Origin: Acidobacteriota bacterium
Lineage (GTDB): Bacteria; Acidobacteriota; Blastocatellia; Pyrinomonadales; Pyrinomonadaceae
NCBI GenBank assembly: GCA_003697135.1
Contig: RFGC01000025.1
Coordinates: 27,212 to 91,211 of the forward strand
DNA length: 64,000 nt
Direction of reading: 5' to 3'
In this document: positions 53,625 to 61,832 of the stretch, piece by piece
Position numbering within the stretch: the stretch's first letter is position 1
Layout of the letters: each line of letters opens with the position of its first letter
Made by a program: the position numbers and the translations under genes
The notes under the pieces: model-generated
What the model was told of the DNA's origin: nothing
Seen by the model: the letters and a program-made list of their open reading frames with translations, nothing else
Databases searched by the model: none

Positions 53625-54472
53625 TGAACGAAGCAATTCAAAAAAGGAGCGAAAAAGGGCTATCGGAACCTACGAAAGAAAAATTTCAATATGCGCTGAC
53701 AATTGGCGTGATCGGCTCAATGCTGTGGCTTATAGGATTTCCACTTTTTATAGTCTTGCTTTTTGGTATTTTCGCTTTTTTAATATGGAAAGTTTCATCT
53801 CTTCCGAACACAAAGGAAGTTCGAGATGTATTTGAGTTTTACTTAAAGGCAAACGAGATTCTCCGAGACGATGAACGCAGGTGGTTTGGCTTTGAAATCA
53901 AAGAGGTTATCAATCAAGGCGAGGGAGTTTTAGAAATTTTCCCTGATGCTCCGCCCTTACTTTACTTTGCGCTCGGAGCATTGTATCACAAGCTGGGAGA
54001 TTATAAATCTGCGGCTGAGAAGCTATCAAAAATCGCCGGGCGAGGTGATGTTGAGCTATCGTATATGACGCCGTCACGAGAATTGAGAGCTTATGTGAAG
54101 TTGCTACGCAAAATAGAAAACGATCCAGCGGAAGCCCCACAAACTTCAGCCGCCATAAGGGCTTTGGAAAGAGCACGCCGAAACCGAACTCTTAACTTGC
54201 TTGCAGAAAGTCTTCTTAAGATCGAAGAGGAGAAAAGGGCGCAAGAATTAGCTGTCTCAACACTAGAAAAACAAGCAAACGCCAACACGGAAGAAAAAGA
54301 CAAAACCCCTGATGAATTCTCCTACATTTATCCTTCTTCAACCCTTACTCGTCCGAAGCCTTCTTGGATAGAAGACACAGCCTCACAAAAAGAAGAAAAA
54401 TCAAAAGAAGTTGAAGGTTCAAAGACTGTGCGTAAGCCTATCTCTGAGGTTCTGCATGACATATACGATTAA
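53621..54472 (+). CDS. Membrane-anchored protein of unknown function, possible TPR segment
   Basis: Two close hydrophobic helices (about 26-60, TIGVIGSMLWLIGFPLFIVLLFGIFAFLIW) follow a basic N-terminus. Residues 65-140 contain a TPR-like stretch (LLYFALGALYHKLGDYKSAAEKLSK). The end is charged and disordered, with PKPSWIEDTASQKEEKSKEVEG. Overlap with the ferredoxin gene by 4 bp shows an operon. No family recognised. Confidence 0.65.
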   Translation: MMNEAIQKRSEKGLSEPTKEKFQYALTIGVIGSMLWLIGFPLFIVLLFGIFAFLIWKVSSLPNTKEVRDVFEFYLKANEILRDDERRWFGFEIKEVINQGEGVLEIFPDAPPLLYFALGALYHKLGDYKSAAEKLSKIAGRGDVELSYMTPSRELRAYVKLLRKIENDPAEAPQTSAAIRALERARRNRTLNLLAESLLKIEEEKRAQELAVSTLEKQANANTEEKDKTPDEFSYIYPSSTLTRPKPSWIEDTASQKEEKSKEVEGSKTVRKPISEVLHDIYD

Positions 54473-54555
54473 GCTCCGCTTTTATCCGGCTTATGGCTTT
54501 TCTAGCAGTTGTTTTATTGATTTAAGAGTTTACAATTTCGGTGAAGTATAGGCAA

Positions 54556-55155
54556 TCATTTCACCGCTTTTTCTGTTTGAATGCTTTTGATAAGCACCTC
54601 TGCAAGCGACTCGCCAAGGCTTTCAATGAAAAGCCTCATGCTCTCGTCTTTCATTTCACTACTATCACCATCGAAGAGCCGATCTACTCTAGATACGGCG
54701 ATTTCTAGTGGTAGAACATGAACCAGCATAATCGAAAGAATATCTCTTAAGTGTCCAAGACATCTAATACCGCCAAAGTTACCCGGAGATGCTGTCATAA
54801 TAGCGGCCCATTTTCCCCTGTAGCAATCGCCAATTTTAAGCTCACCGTTAGCTCTAGAAGTCCAATCCAACATGTTTTTTAGCGCGGCCGGAAGCGAACC
54901 ATTGTATTCGGGCGAAGCTATCAGTAGTCCTTGATGCTCGAGCAAGATTTGTTGAAGGATTGACGCATTTTCGGGAAATCCCAGTTCCTCTTGCAAATCA
55001 GCGTTATACAGAGGTAAAGGATATTCGTTCAAGTCAAGCAAGGTAACTTCCGCACCTTTACGTCTTGCTCCCTCAACCGCAATGTTTAGAATTCTCTTGT
55101 TGTAAGAGTTCTTTCTCAAGCTACCTGCAAAAGCCAGTATTTTTGGTTTAACCAT
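54556..55155 (-). CDS. NADPH-dependent FMN reductase family protein
   Basis: A flavodoxin-like fold with LAFAGSLRKNSYNKRILN (FMN phosphate loop), then ASPEYNGSLPAALKNMLDW and ASPGNFGGIRCLGHL, the two classical FMN-binding blocks of ChrR/ArsH-type reductases. It would reduce quinones, chromate or azo compounds with NADPH. About 200 residues, usual for the family. Convergent with the ferredoxin operon and divergent from the second Oar-type receptor. Confidence 0.9.
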   Translation of the reverse strand: MVKPKILAFAGSLRKNSYNKRILNIAVEGARRKGAEVTLLDLNEYPLPLYNADLQEELGFPENASILQQILLEHQGLLIASPEYNGSLPAALKNMLDWTSRANGELKIGDCYRGKWAAIMTASPGNFGGIRCLGHLRDILSIMLVHVLPLEIAVSRVDRLFDGDSSEMKDESMRLFIESLGESLAEVLIKSIQTEKAVK

Positions 55156-55299
55156 AGTTCATGCTTAGAAATGAAGTTTGCCACGAATCAGTCAGAAAAA
55201 CAATCGTAGAGACCAATTTTGAATTATCATCTAGCTCAAAATCGTTTGATTTTACACGTCTATTTGCCTGAACAGGAGTAACTCAAGAAAGAACCCCGA

Positions 55300-55351
55300 T
55301 CCAAATTTTCGTATTTTTTATCCATTTTTTTGGATTTTTTGAGTCTTTGGA
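55300..55351 (+). promoter_or_regulatory. Candidate enhancer sites upstream of Oar-type receptor 2
   Basis: ATCCA-TTTTTT-TGGAT at 55320-55335 is a palindrome sharing TCCATTTTTTTGGA with the region upstream of the first Oar-type receptor. A degenerate copy begins at 55300 (TCCA) and a half site TGGA lies at 55348. All are 60-110 bp upstream of the -24/-12 element. The rest of this 326-bp gap (55156-55299) shows nothing I can name. Confidence 0.5.
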
Positions 55352-55409
55352 TTTTCTTTAATAAGCTTCTGGAAGCGATTTTACCGAGAGTTTAGGATTA
55401 GACAATAAC

Positions 55410-55425
55410 TGGCATAATAATTGCT
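55410..55425 (+). promoter_or_regulatory. Predicted sigma-54 (-24/-12) promoter of Oar-type receptor 2
   Basis: TGGCATAATAATTGCT has GG at 55411-55412 and GC at 55423-55424 with exactly 10 bp between, and a perfect TTGC -12 box. It lies about 55 bp before the start codon. Confidence 0.75.
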
Positions 55426-55481
55426 TGATTTGATGGTTAAAGCTTCAATAGCTTTGAATCAAATAAAAGGAGAACAGATTT

Positions 55482-58400
55482 ATGAGACTCAGGATGCTGT
55501 TGATGTTTGTTTTGCTAGGTTTTGGTATAGCTTTCGGGCAGACTACGACAGGTTCTATTTCGGGAGTAGTTACGGACGAAAGCGGAGCAGTTATTCCGGG
55601 AGCAAGTGTTACAGTTCGTAACGTTGATACCGGATTTGAAAGAACGGCTGTAACAAATACAGAAGGTCGTTATAGTTTTGTTAATCTTCCAATTGGACAA
55701 TATGAGCTGAAAGTAGAGGCTCAAAATTTTGCAAGATATACTCAATCGGGTATAGGCTTGCTTGTCAATCAGAATGCAGTTGTAAACGTTGCTTTGAAAC
55801 CAGGTCCTATTCAGGAAACGGTTAATGTTGTAGAGAACGCATCGCTTTTGAACACAAGCACTCCAGAAGTTAGTACGCGTTTTGATGAGAGAAGACTTTC
55901 AGAACTTCCTATTGCCGCAAACAGGAGTGTTTACAATGTTTTGCTTTCTGTTCCTGGAGTTAGCCAACTGGGAAGCGGGCAGACAGGATTTGCGAATGGT
56001 ATAAGCTTCTCATCAAACGGTGGCAGGCTTCGTTCAAACAACTTCATGATAGATGGGCAGGACATAAACGACCCCAGCATTTCTGGGGCCCAGATAGCCT
56101 TGAATAATCCGGATGCAATTCAGGAAGTTAGAATCATTACAAACCAGTTTTTGGCTGAATACGGACGAAATTCGGGGTCGGTTGTGAACGTGGTTAGCCG
56201 TTCTGGAACTAATGAATTCCGTGGAACTGCTTTCTGGTTTCACAACAATGAGAACCTGAATGCCTGCAGCAATTTGGATAAAAGAGCTGGTTTTTGCAAT
56301 CCAAATGCTACTACTGAAGATAGAAGGAAGGCTCCTTTCATCAAGCAGAATCAAATTGGATTTACCTTCGGTGGTCCTGTTGTTATGCCGAGGTTTGGTG
56401 ACGAGAACGAGCCTTACATTTGGATTGGCAGAAACAAAACTTTCTTCTTCGTTGACTGGCAAAGATGGACACAGCAGGCTCTAGGCTCTGGATTTACTTT
56501 AAGAGGCGCTCCGACAGATGCTGGTAGAGCGATTCTGCAGCAGATTGCTTCAGGGCAGATAGACGGTATTGTAAGACCTCAGGTTCAAGCGTTACTTGAT
56601 TTCGTTCCTGCAGGAACGCCGAATGGGCAGTCAAGAACAGTAACTGTTGGAAACCAAACTTTCACTATACCGCTTGGTGACTTAACCGGTTCATCGAGTT
56701 TTCGCTTCAAAGATCATCAAGGTTCGTTTAGAATCGATCACCGTTTGAATGAAAACAACCTAATTTACGGGCGCTATCGTTGGAACTGGGCAAAAACTTC
56801 AGGAGTTGGACAAGTTACACCTCCTGGTCTAACAACGAAGAATAGGCTAAAAACTCAAGCGGCGGTTCTTGTTTGGAACAGCGTTCTTTCAAGCAAGATA
56901 AGCAATGAATTTCGTCTTGCCTGGTCGAGATTTGATTCAAATACTAATGCAGAAGACCCAAGATCGGAGACGATTCCTTCAATTGAAATAGCCGATCTAG
57001 GAATGACAGGATTCAATGCTGCCGCCAACAGAACTGCTATCGGACTTGCAGTCAACCTGCCTCAGTTCCGTATCAATGATACATACCAGATAACAAACAG
57101 CCTGTCTTACATTGCTGGTAGGCATACGATGAAGTTCGGTATAGACGCTCGCCGATTGGATGTTAAAAGCTTTTTCTTCCCGACTGTTAGGGGAAGACTT
57201 GTCTATACGACTTTACAAAACTTCATAAATGACGTGGCTCAAGTTGCAACTATCAACCTGCCGCTGAGGGGTGGTGACATAATCGGGTTCTATCGTTGGT
57301 ATGAATTCTATGCTTTCGCTCAAGATGAGTGGAAGATAACCAACGATCTCTCCTTAACGCTCGGAATCCGCTACGAATATCCCGGCGATTCATTCAGTTA
57401 TTTGAAAGAACTGAATCAGAGAATTTTGGCGGCTAACGGAAATAATCCAGCTTTCCGGCTTAATCCAGTTCCGCAGAAAGATACGAATAATTTTGCTCCT
57501 CGTGTTGGATTCAGTTGGAATCCTAAGATCCAAAGTGGTGGGATATTAGGTTTCATCACCGGAGGAGACAAGTTAGTTATTAGAGGTGGTTACGCTCGCG
57601 CTTACGATGCTAACTTTATCAACATTAACCTGAACATATTCAGTTCGTTCCCGTTTGTTGCGGCTCAGAACTTGCCATTGACCAACGCCTTTGCGACCAT
57701 GCGAGCGACTACCGTTCCCAATGTTTCCAACCCAAATCTTTTGACAAGAACGATTGTTTCGGAAGACTTCTCATCTCCATACACCGAGCAATTCTCACTC
57801 GAGACTCAAAGAGAATTGTCCAGCAACTTGATTCTCAGAATAGGTTACATAAGGACAAGAGGGTTGAAGCTTTTCCAAACAGTTGATGGCAATCCGCGCA
57901 GACCTTGTCCTTTTGATCCGAATGCAACACCTACTTCAGGAACTTGCAATCTTGCGGCAGGAATCCTGGCTCCAAGAGTTGACCCCAACAGAGGTGTTAT
58001 CAGGTTGAGAACTAACTCTGCAAGCTCGACCTACGATGCTTTGCAGATCAGCTTGGATAAGCGTTTGAGCCGTGGATTCAGTGCTGGATTCCACTACACC
58101 TACAGCACATTCATTGATACTGCTTCCGAGATTTTCAACCCATCAGGCGCAGAAGTTGCTACACCGCAAGACCCGTTTAATTGGAATGCGGATAGAGCAC
58201 GTTCAAGCTACGATAGACCTCACAGATTTACTGGTAATTTCGTATATGAATTCCCATTCTTCAGGTCTCAAAAAGACTTTGTTGGAAAATTGTTGGGCGG
58301 ATGGCAGGTTAATTCCTTCTTTACTTTCCAAAGTGGTGCACCTTTCACGGTTCTACTTGGAACCGATCCGGCGGGCGCACTCAACGGTATTGACGGTTTG

Positions 58401-58766
58401 GTTGGTAATGCAATCCGCCCGAATGTCAATACTACTTTGAACTTGTCTAACATGAGCATTCCTGAAATCCTCAGGGCAGGTGGAAGAAGCCTGTTTACAG
58501 GTCTTTTCCCCGGTCAGAGGGTTGGCAATGCAGGGCGCAATATCTTGCGCGCTGATAGCATCCAGCTCGTTGATTTCGGTATAATCAAGAACACCTTGTT
58601 TGGCGAAAGAATTCGCTTGCAGCTTCGTGCCGATATGTTTAACGTCTTTAACAATCGCAACTTCGGTATCCCAGAAGGACGCATTTCGGCACCGAACTTC
58701 CTCGATCAATGGGGAACCAACGGCGGCAACAGAACTATCGTTCTGGGAGCAAGGTTAGTCTTCTAA
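55482..58766 (+). CDS. Oar-type TonB-dependent receptor with N-terminal carboxypeptidase-regulatory domain (2)
   Basis: Signal peptide MRLRMLLMFVLLGFGIAFG. Residues about 22-105 form the regulatory beta domain (GSISGVVTDESGAVIPGASVTVRN). The plug has SELPIAANRSVYNVLLSVPGV and VVNVVSRSGTNEFRG, as in Oar proteins. The barrel ends TIVLGARLVF. 1094 residues. AAAGGAG lies 9 nt before the ATG. The plug is closer to canonical Oar than that of the 22-kb paralogue. Ligand unknown. Single-gene unit between a sigma-54 promoter and a terminator. Confidence 0.9.
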   Translation: MRLRMLLMFVLLGFGIAFGQTTTGSISGVVTDESGAVIPGASVTVRNVDTGFERTAVTNTEGRYSFVNLPIGQYELKVEAQNFARYTQSGIGLLVNQNAVVNVALKPGPIQETVNVVENASLLNTSTPEVSTRFDERRLSELPIAANRSVYNVLLSVPGVSQLGSGQTGFANGISFSSNGGRLRSNNFMIDGQDINDPSISGAQIALNNPDAIQEVRIITNQFLAEYGRNSGSVVNVVSRSGTNEFRGTAFWFHNNENLNACSNLDKRAGFCNPNATTEDRRKAPFIKQNQIGFTFGGPVVMPRFGDENEPYIWIGRNKTFFFVDWQRWTQQALGSGFTLRGAPTDAGRAILQQIASGQIDGIVRPQVQALLDFVPAGTPNGQSRTVTVGNQTFTIPLGDLTGSSSFRFKDHQGSFRIDHRLNENNLIYGRYRWNWAKTSGVGQVTPPGLTTKNRLKTQAAVLVWNSVLSSKISNEFRLAWSRFDSNTNAEDPRSETIPSIEIADLGMTGFNAAANRTAIGLAVNLPQFRINDTYQITNSLSYIAGRHTMKFGIDARRLDVKSFFFPTVRGRLVYTTLQNFINDVAQVATINLPLRGGDIIGFYRWYEFYAFAQDEWKITNDLSLTLGIRYEYPGDSFSYLKELNQRILAANGNNPAFRLNPVPQKDTNNFAPRVGFSWNPKIQSGGILGFITGGDKLVIRGGYARAYDANFININLNIFSSFPFVAAQNLPLTNAFATMRATTVPNVSNPNLLTRTIVSEDFSSPYTEQFSLETQRELSSNLILRIGYIRTRGLKLFQTVDGNPRRPCPFDPNATPTSGTCNLAAGILAPRVDPNRGVIRLRTNSASSTYDALQISLDKRLSRGFSAGFHYTYSTFIDTASEIFNPSGAEVATPQDPFNWNADRARSSYDRPHRFTGNFVYEFPFFRSQKDFVGKLLGGWQVNSFFTFQSGAPFTVLLGTDPAGALNGIDGLVGNAIRPNVNTTLNLSNMSIPEILRAGGRSLFTGLFPGQRVGNAGRNILRADSIQLVDFGIIKNTLFGERIRLQLRADMFNVFNNRNFGIPEGRISAPNFLDQWGTNGGNRTIVLGARLVF

Positions 58767-58790
58767 TTTTTGCAAGTTAAAACAACAAGC

Positions 58791-58824
58791 AAAAGCGGTA
58801 GCAATATCGAGCTACCGCTTTTTG
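58791..58824 (+). terminator. Intrinsic terminator after Oar-type receptor 2
   Basis: AAAAGCGGTAGC, an 8-nt loop and GCTACCGCTTTTT make a 12-bp stem including A-T pairs, ending in a T-run 25 bp after the stop codon. Confidence 0.9.
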
Positions 58825-58869
58825 TTTTTGCCAGAAGGTAGAACTATGAAAAGCTTTAAGAACTTTCTC

Positions 58870-59649
58870 TCAGATGAATTCCCTTTCTCTGGCTTGATTC
58901 TGTCTTGCTATTGAGTAAAGCAAGGTTTTAACCTGAAAAGGCGTGAGATCGGGGAATTTTTCTAGTAGAAGGGCGATAATCCCGACTATGTGCGGGCAGG
59001 CAAAACTATTCCCTGTAAGTTTTCTATATCCTCCATCGAGCCATGTTGTATTGATATTGACTCCGGGCGCGGTTAATTCGATTGTTTCACCATAGTGAAA
59101 GCCAAATTTGAAAGGATCGGTTTCTTCGCTTCTTCTGACAGAAATCAAGGAAGATGAAAAGACAGATGGATAAGAAGGATAAGGTAAGTTATTGGCAGCG
59201 GCAACAATCACGCATCCAGCTTGATAGGCTTTGTCAAGCAAATCGTGCAGCGGTGCAAAATACTGTGGTTTTGTCGTGCCTATGCTCAAGTTGATAAGTC
59301 GGATTCTTTTTCTTATTGCATACTCTATTCCGGCAAGAAGCGCTCTTCCATCATTTGCGCCTGTAGCTCCTAAAACCTTAATGCTATGAAGTTTTACGTC
59401 CGGAGCTATTGAGACGATTATTCCAGCACAGGCAGTGCCGTGTCCGGTTGCGTCCGTGAAAGATGAAGGCAGAATTTTTATCTTGTCTTTTTCAACAATG
59501 GCTTCAACTGATTCTACGACTTTTCCCTGCAATTTGGGGTGGCTTGCATCAATACCACTGTCAATCACGGCAATACAAACACCTTTGCCTGTGCACTTTT
59601 TCCAGCTTTCATCTAGCCTTACTAATTCGCTCAATTCAAACAAATTCAT
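58870..59649 (-). CDS. Small cytoplasmic subtilisin-like serine protease (S8)
   Basis: Catalytic triad Asp30 (AVIDSGID), His70 (ATGHGTACAG) and Ser215 (LTGNSFACPH), with the oxyanion-hole Asn in AAANN. There is no signal peptide or long propeptide: the catalytic core begins within 25 residues, so it is probably intracellular and made active or held by a partner. At 259 residues it is close to the minimal fold. It starts 21 bp after a GAF-domain gene, implying co-expression. Confidence 0.88.
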   Translation of the reverse strand: MNLFELSELVRLDESWKKCTGKGVCIAVIDSGIDASHPKLQGKVVESVEAIVEKDKIKILPSSFTDATGHGTACAGIIVSIAPDVKLHSIKVLGATGANDGRALLAGIEYAIRKRIRLINLSIGTTKPQYFAPLHDLLDKAYQAGCVIVAAANNLPYPSYPSVFSSSLISVRRSEETDPFKFGFHYGETIELTAPGVNINTTWLDGGYRKLTGNSFACPHIVGIIALLLEKFPDLTPFQVKTLLYSIARQNQAREREFI

Positions 59650-59670
59650 AAGAATCTTGGTTTTGTTTTT

Positions 59671-60420
59671 CTAAAAAAGGCTCTGTTTAGATTTTGAGTA
59701 TTTTAGCAGGACTTCTAACAAATCTCGGCATAACTGTTTTTCAATTTCGCCTTGTGAAGAAAGCTCGCGAACGAGCATTGAAAGTTCAAGCATTTGAGTA
59801 TGCTCAGGCGACGAGCGAATCAAACTTAGCCAGTTTCTTACTTCCTCGAAGTCTTTTTTATCGTAATTTTCAAGAAGTTTCTCACCAAATTTATAAAATG
59901 TCTTGAGAGATTCGTAAGTGTTTACCAGTGAGGCTATTATTTCGGCAAACATGGATGCTCGATCCATTTCATCCGAGGTAAAAGGCTCATAAGGAGGAGA
60001 CCCTACGCGATTGACAAACTCTAAAACACCTATGATTTCCTCATTGTGACGTAGCGGGGTAGCTAAAATTGTTTGTGTTGTATAGCCTGTGGTTTCGTCT
60101 ATTTCTTTGTAGAAAGTAGGTTCTTGACTGACGTCTGATACTGCTATTGGCTGTCCGGAAGAAAAAACAAAACCAGCGATCCCTTTGCCTGAAGGAACTT
60201 TCATGCCTTTGAGTTTGTCAGCAACTTCACCTATTGCCAAAAGGAAGTACAAATCACCGCTATCATTTTCTTTCACCAATATAGACGCTCCTTCTGCCCT
60301 CAATTCAGATGCCGCTGCTTTCAGAGCCTTCTGAAGCGAATTTATGAAAGGCTCCATCATGACATTTGCAATGTCCAGCGTCTCAATTACATACCGAAGT
60401 TTGTCCTCTAGATTTGACAT
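59671..60420 (-). CDS. GAF-domain sensor-like protein
   Basis: A GAF domain (about 15-165) is visible: LRAEGASILVKENDSGDLYFLLAIG, VPSGKGIAGFVFSSGQPIAVSDV, then ILATPLRHNEEIIGVLEFVNR. The last 80 residues are helical and charged. No output domain (kinase, cyclase or HTH) is attached, so it must act on a partner. The subtilase immediately downstream is the obvious one. GAF domains bind small ligands such as cyclic nucleotides or haem. Confidence 0.85.
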   Translation of the reverse strand: MSNLEDKLRYVIETLDIANVMMEPFINSLQKALKAAASELRAEGASILVKENDSGDLYFLLAIGEVADKLKGMKVPSGKGIAGFVFSSGQPIAVSDVSQEPTFYKEIDETTGYTTQTILATPLRHNEEIIGVLEFVNRVGSPPYEPFTSDEMDRASMFAEIIASLVNTYESLKTFYKFGEKLLENYDKKDFEEVRNWLSLIRSSPEHTQMLELSMLVRELSSQGEIEKQLCRDLLEVLLKYSKSKQSLF

Positions 60421-60480
60421 GCTTATAAAAGTTTACTTCAAAAATTAAAGAAGCAGAAATCTGCTCGCAGAGGTTGGGTT

Positions 60481-61446
60481 TCATTGATTGAGTTTGAAGT
60501 AATCGTTCAAATTGCCGTATTTTTTTATGTTTCTTCGCATTTTTCTACGGCGATTTGCTTGAAAAAGAAACTGCGGGGTTATTATTCTCAAGGTTAATCC
60601 GATAATTTGGGAAAGACTTTTTGCACCGTCAAGGTTTTCAAAGAAAAGTTTGACAGCTTCCCTTTTATATCCGAAACGGACAAAATCCGCAACGCATTTG
60701 AATCGGAGTTGTTTTTGTAATTTTTTAAGGTCGAGATTTTTGCTTCCAAAAACTCTGTTTTGTGCTTCAATCCATTCATTCATCATTTTCGGAAAGTCTC
60801 GACTGGTATTCCATGCGTGTTGACGCCATGCGCATAGAACTCTTTTATCAAAGACAAAATCGCCTTCTTGTGCTAACTTTAAGTAAAGTTCGTAGTCTTC
60901 AAGAATTGCTTGTTCGTTCCATCTATGTTTTTTCAAGAATCGGCTTCTGTAAACGACGCTTGGACTAGAGAAAACTTCACCATTGAGAAGGTGTTCCAAG
61001 ATTCTTTTTTCATCGAAATCAACCCAACTTTCTGTTGATTCAATAATGTTGTCTTCTTCATCAATCAAAAAAGCGTGTCCGAAAGCCAAAATAGCTTCAG
61101 GGCTTGCTTGAAGTAGTTTTATTCTTTCTTCGAGGAATTCAGGAAACCAGACGTCATCAGAGCCAAGGTAGGCAAAAAATTCTGTGTCGTTACAGAGAGC
61201 AAAACCTTCATTTAGTGTTGCTGTCAAGCCACGATTTTCTCTTGCTATAAGACGTGCCTGGAAAGGAGCATCTTTCAGCACTTTTTCGATTATCTCAACT
61301 GAGTCGTCTGTAGAGCCATCATCAATGACTACCAATTTATTAGGCGGAAGAGTTTGCAAGAATACAGAACGCAGAGTTTTCTCGATGAAAGGAGCGTGAT
61401 TAAACGACGGAATTAGAACGCTGATTGTAGCGAGGCTTTCGTTCAT
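60481..61446 (-). CDS. Family 2 glycosyltransferase
   Basis: A GT-A fold glycosyltransferase: ISVLIPSFNHAPFIEKTLRSV, VVIDDGSTDDSVEI, AYLGSDDVWFPEF (DxD-type metal site) and EDYELYLKLAQEG. The C-terminal 90 residues are basic and helical, perhaps membrane-associated. Start 61446 (MNESLATISV) is preferred to 61461. It probably adds sugars to cell-surface glycans. 60 bp upstream of the GAF gene in the same direction. Confidence 0.87.
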   Translation of the reverse strand: MNESLATISVLIPSFNHAPFIEKTLRSVFLQTLPPNKLVVIDDGSTDDSVEIIEKVLKDAPFQARLIARENRGLTATLNEGFALCNDTEFFAYLGSDDVWFPEFLEERIKLLQASPEAILAFGHAFLIDEEDNIIESTESWVDFDEKRILEHLLNGEVFSSPSVVYRSRFLKKHRWNEQAILEDYELYLKLAQEGDFVFDKRVLCAWRQHAWNTSRDFPKMMNEWIEAQNRVFGSKNLDLKKLQKQLRFKCVADFVRFGYKREAVKLFFENLDGAKSLSQIIGLTLRIITPQFLFQANRRRKMRRNIKKYGNLNDYFKLNQ

Positions 61447-61598
61447 AAGGCTCAAAGTCAATGTCAGATTTCGGAATCAGAAAGTAACCTAAGTCTTCAA
61501 GATAAGAGCTTTGAGGTTTTCAAAATAAGAGAGTGTATTAACTTTCAAAATTTTTCAACTCTAGGTAAAATTTTTTCGGTTTTGAGTGGCTTGTTGGC

Positions 61599-61628
61599 TT
61601 GACAAATTGGCAAAAAAATCCTTAATCT
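61599..61628 (+). promoter_or_regulatory. Predicted sigma-70 promoter of tRNA-Asn
   Basis: TTGACA (perfect -35), an 18-bp spacer and TAATCT (-10). The predicted start near 61635 would leave a leader of about 27 nt before the tRNA. Confidence 0.6.
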
Positions 61629-61661
61629 AAAATTTCGCTTTCCTACTAAAGGAAAGCACAC

Positions 61662-61736
<75 letters not shown>

Positions 61737-61832
61737 TTTTTCTTTGGGAGACTCATAGAACTTTAGAGTATTGCAATCTGTTAAAAATTTCCCTGCCTTG
61801 AAAAAGAGCATTTGGCTTCCTTTAAGAAAAAT

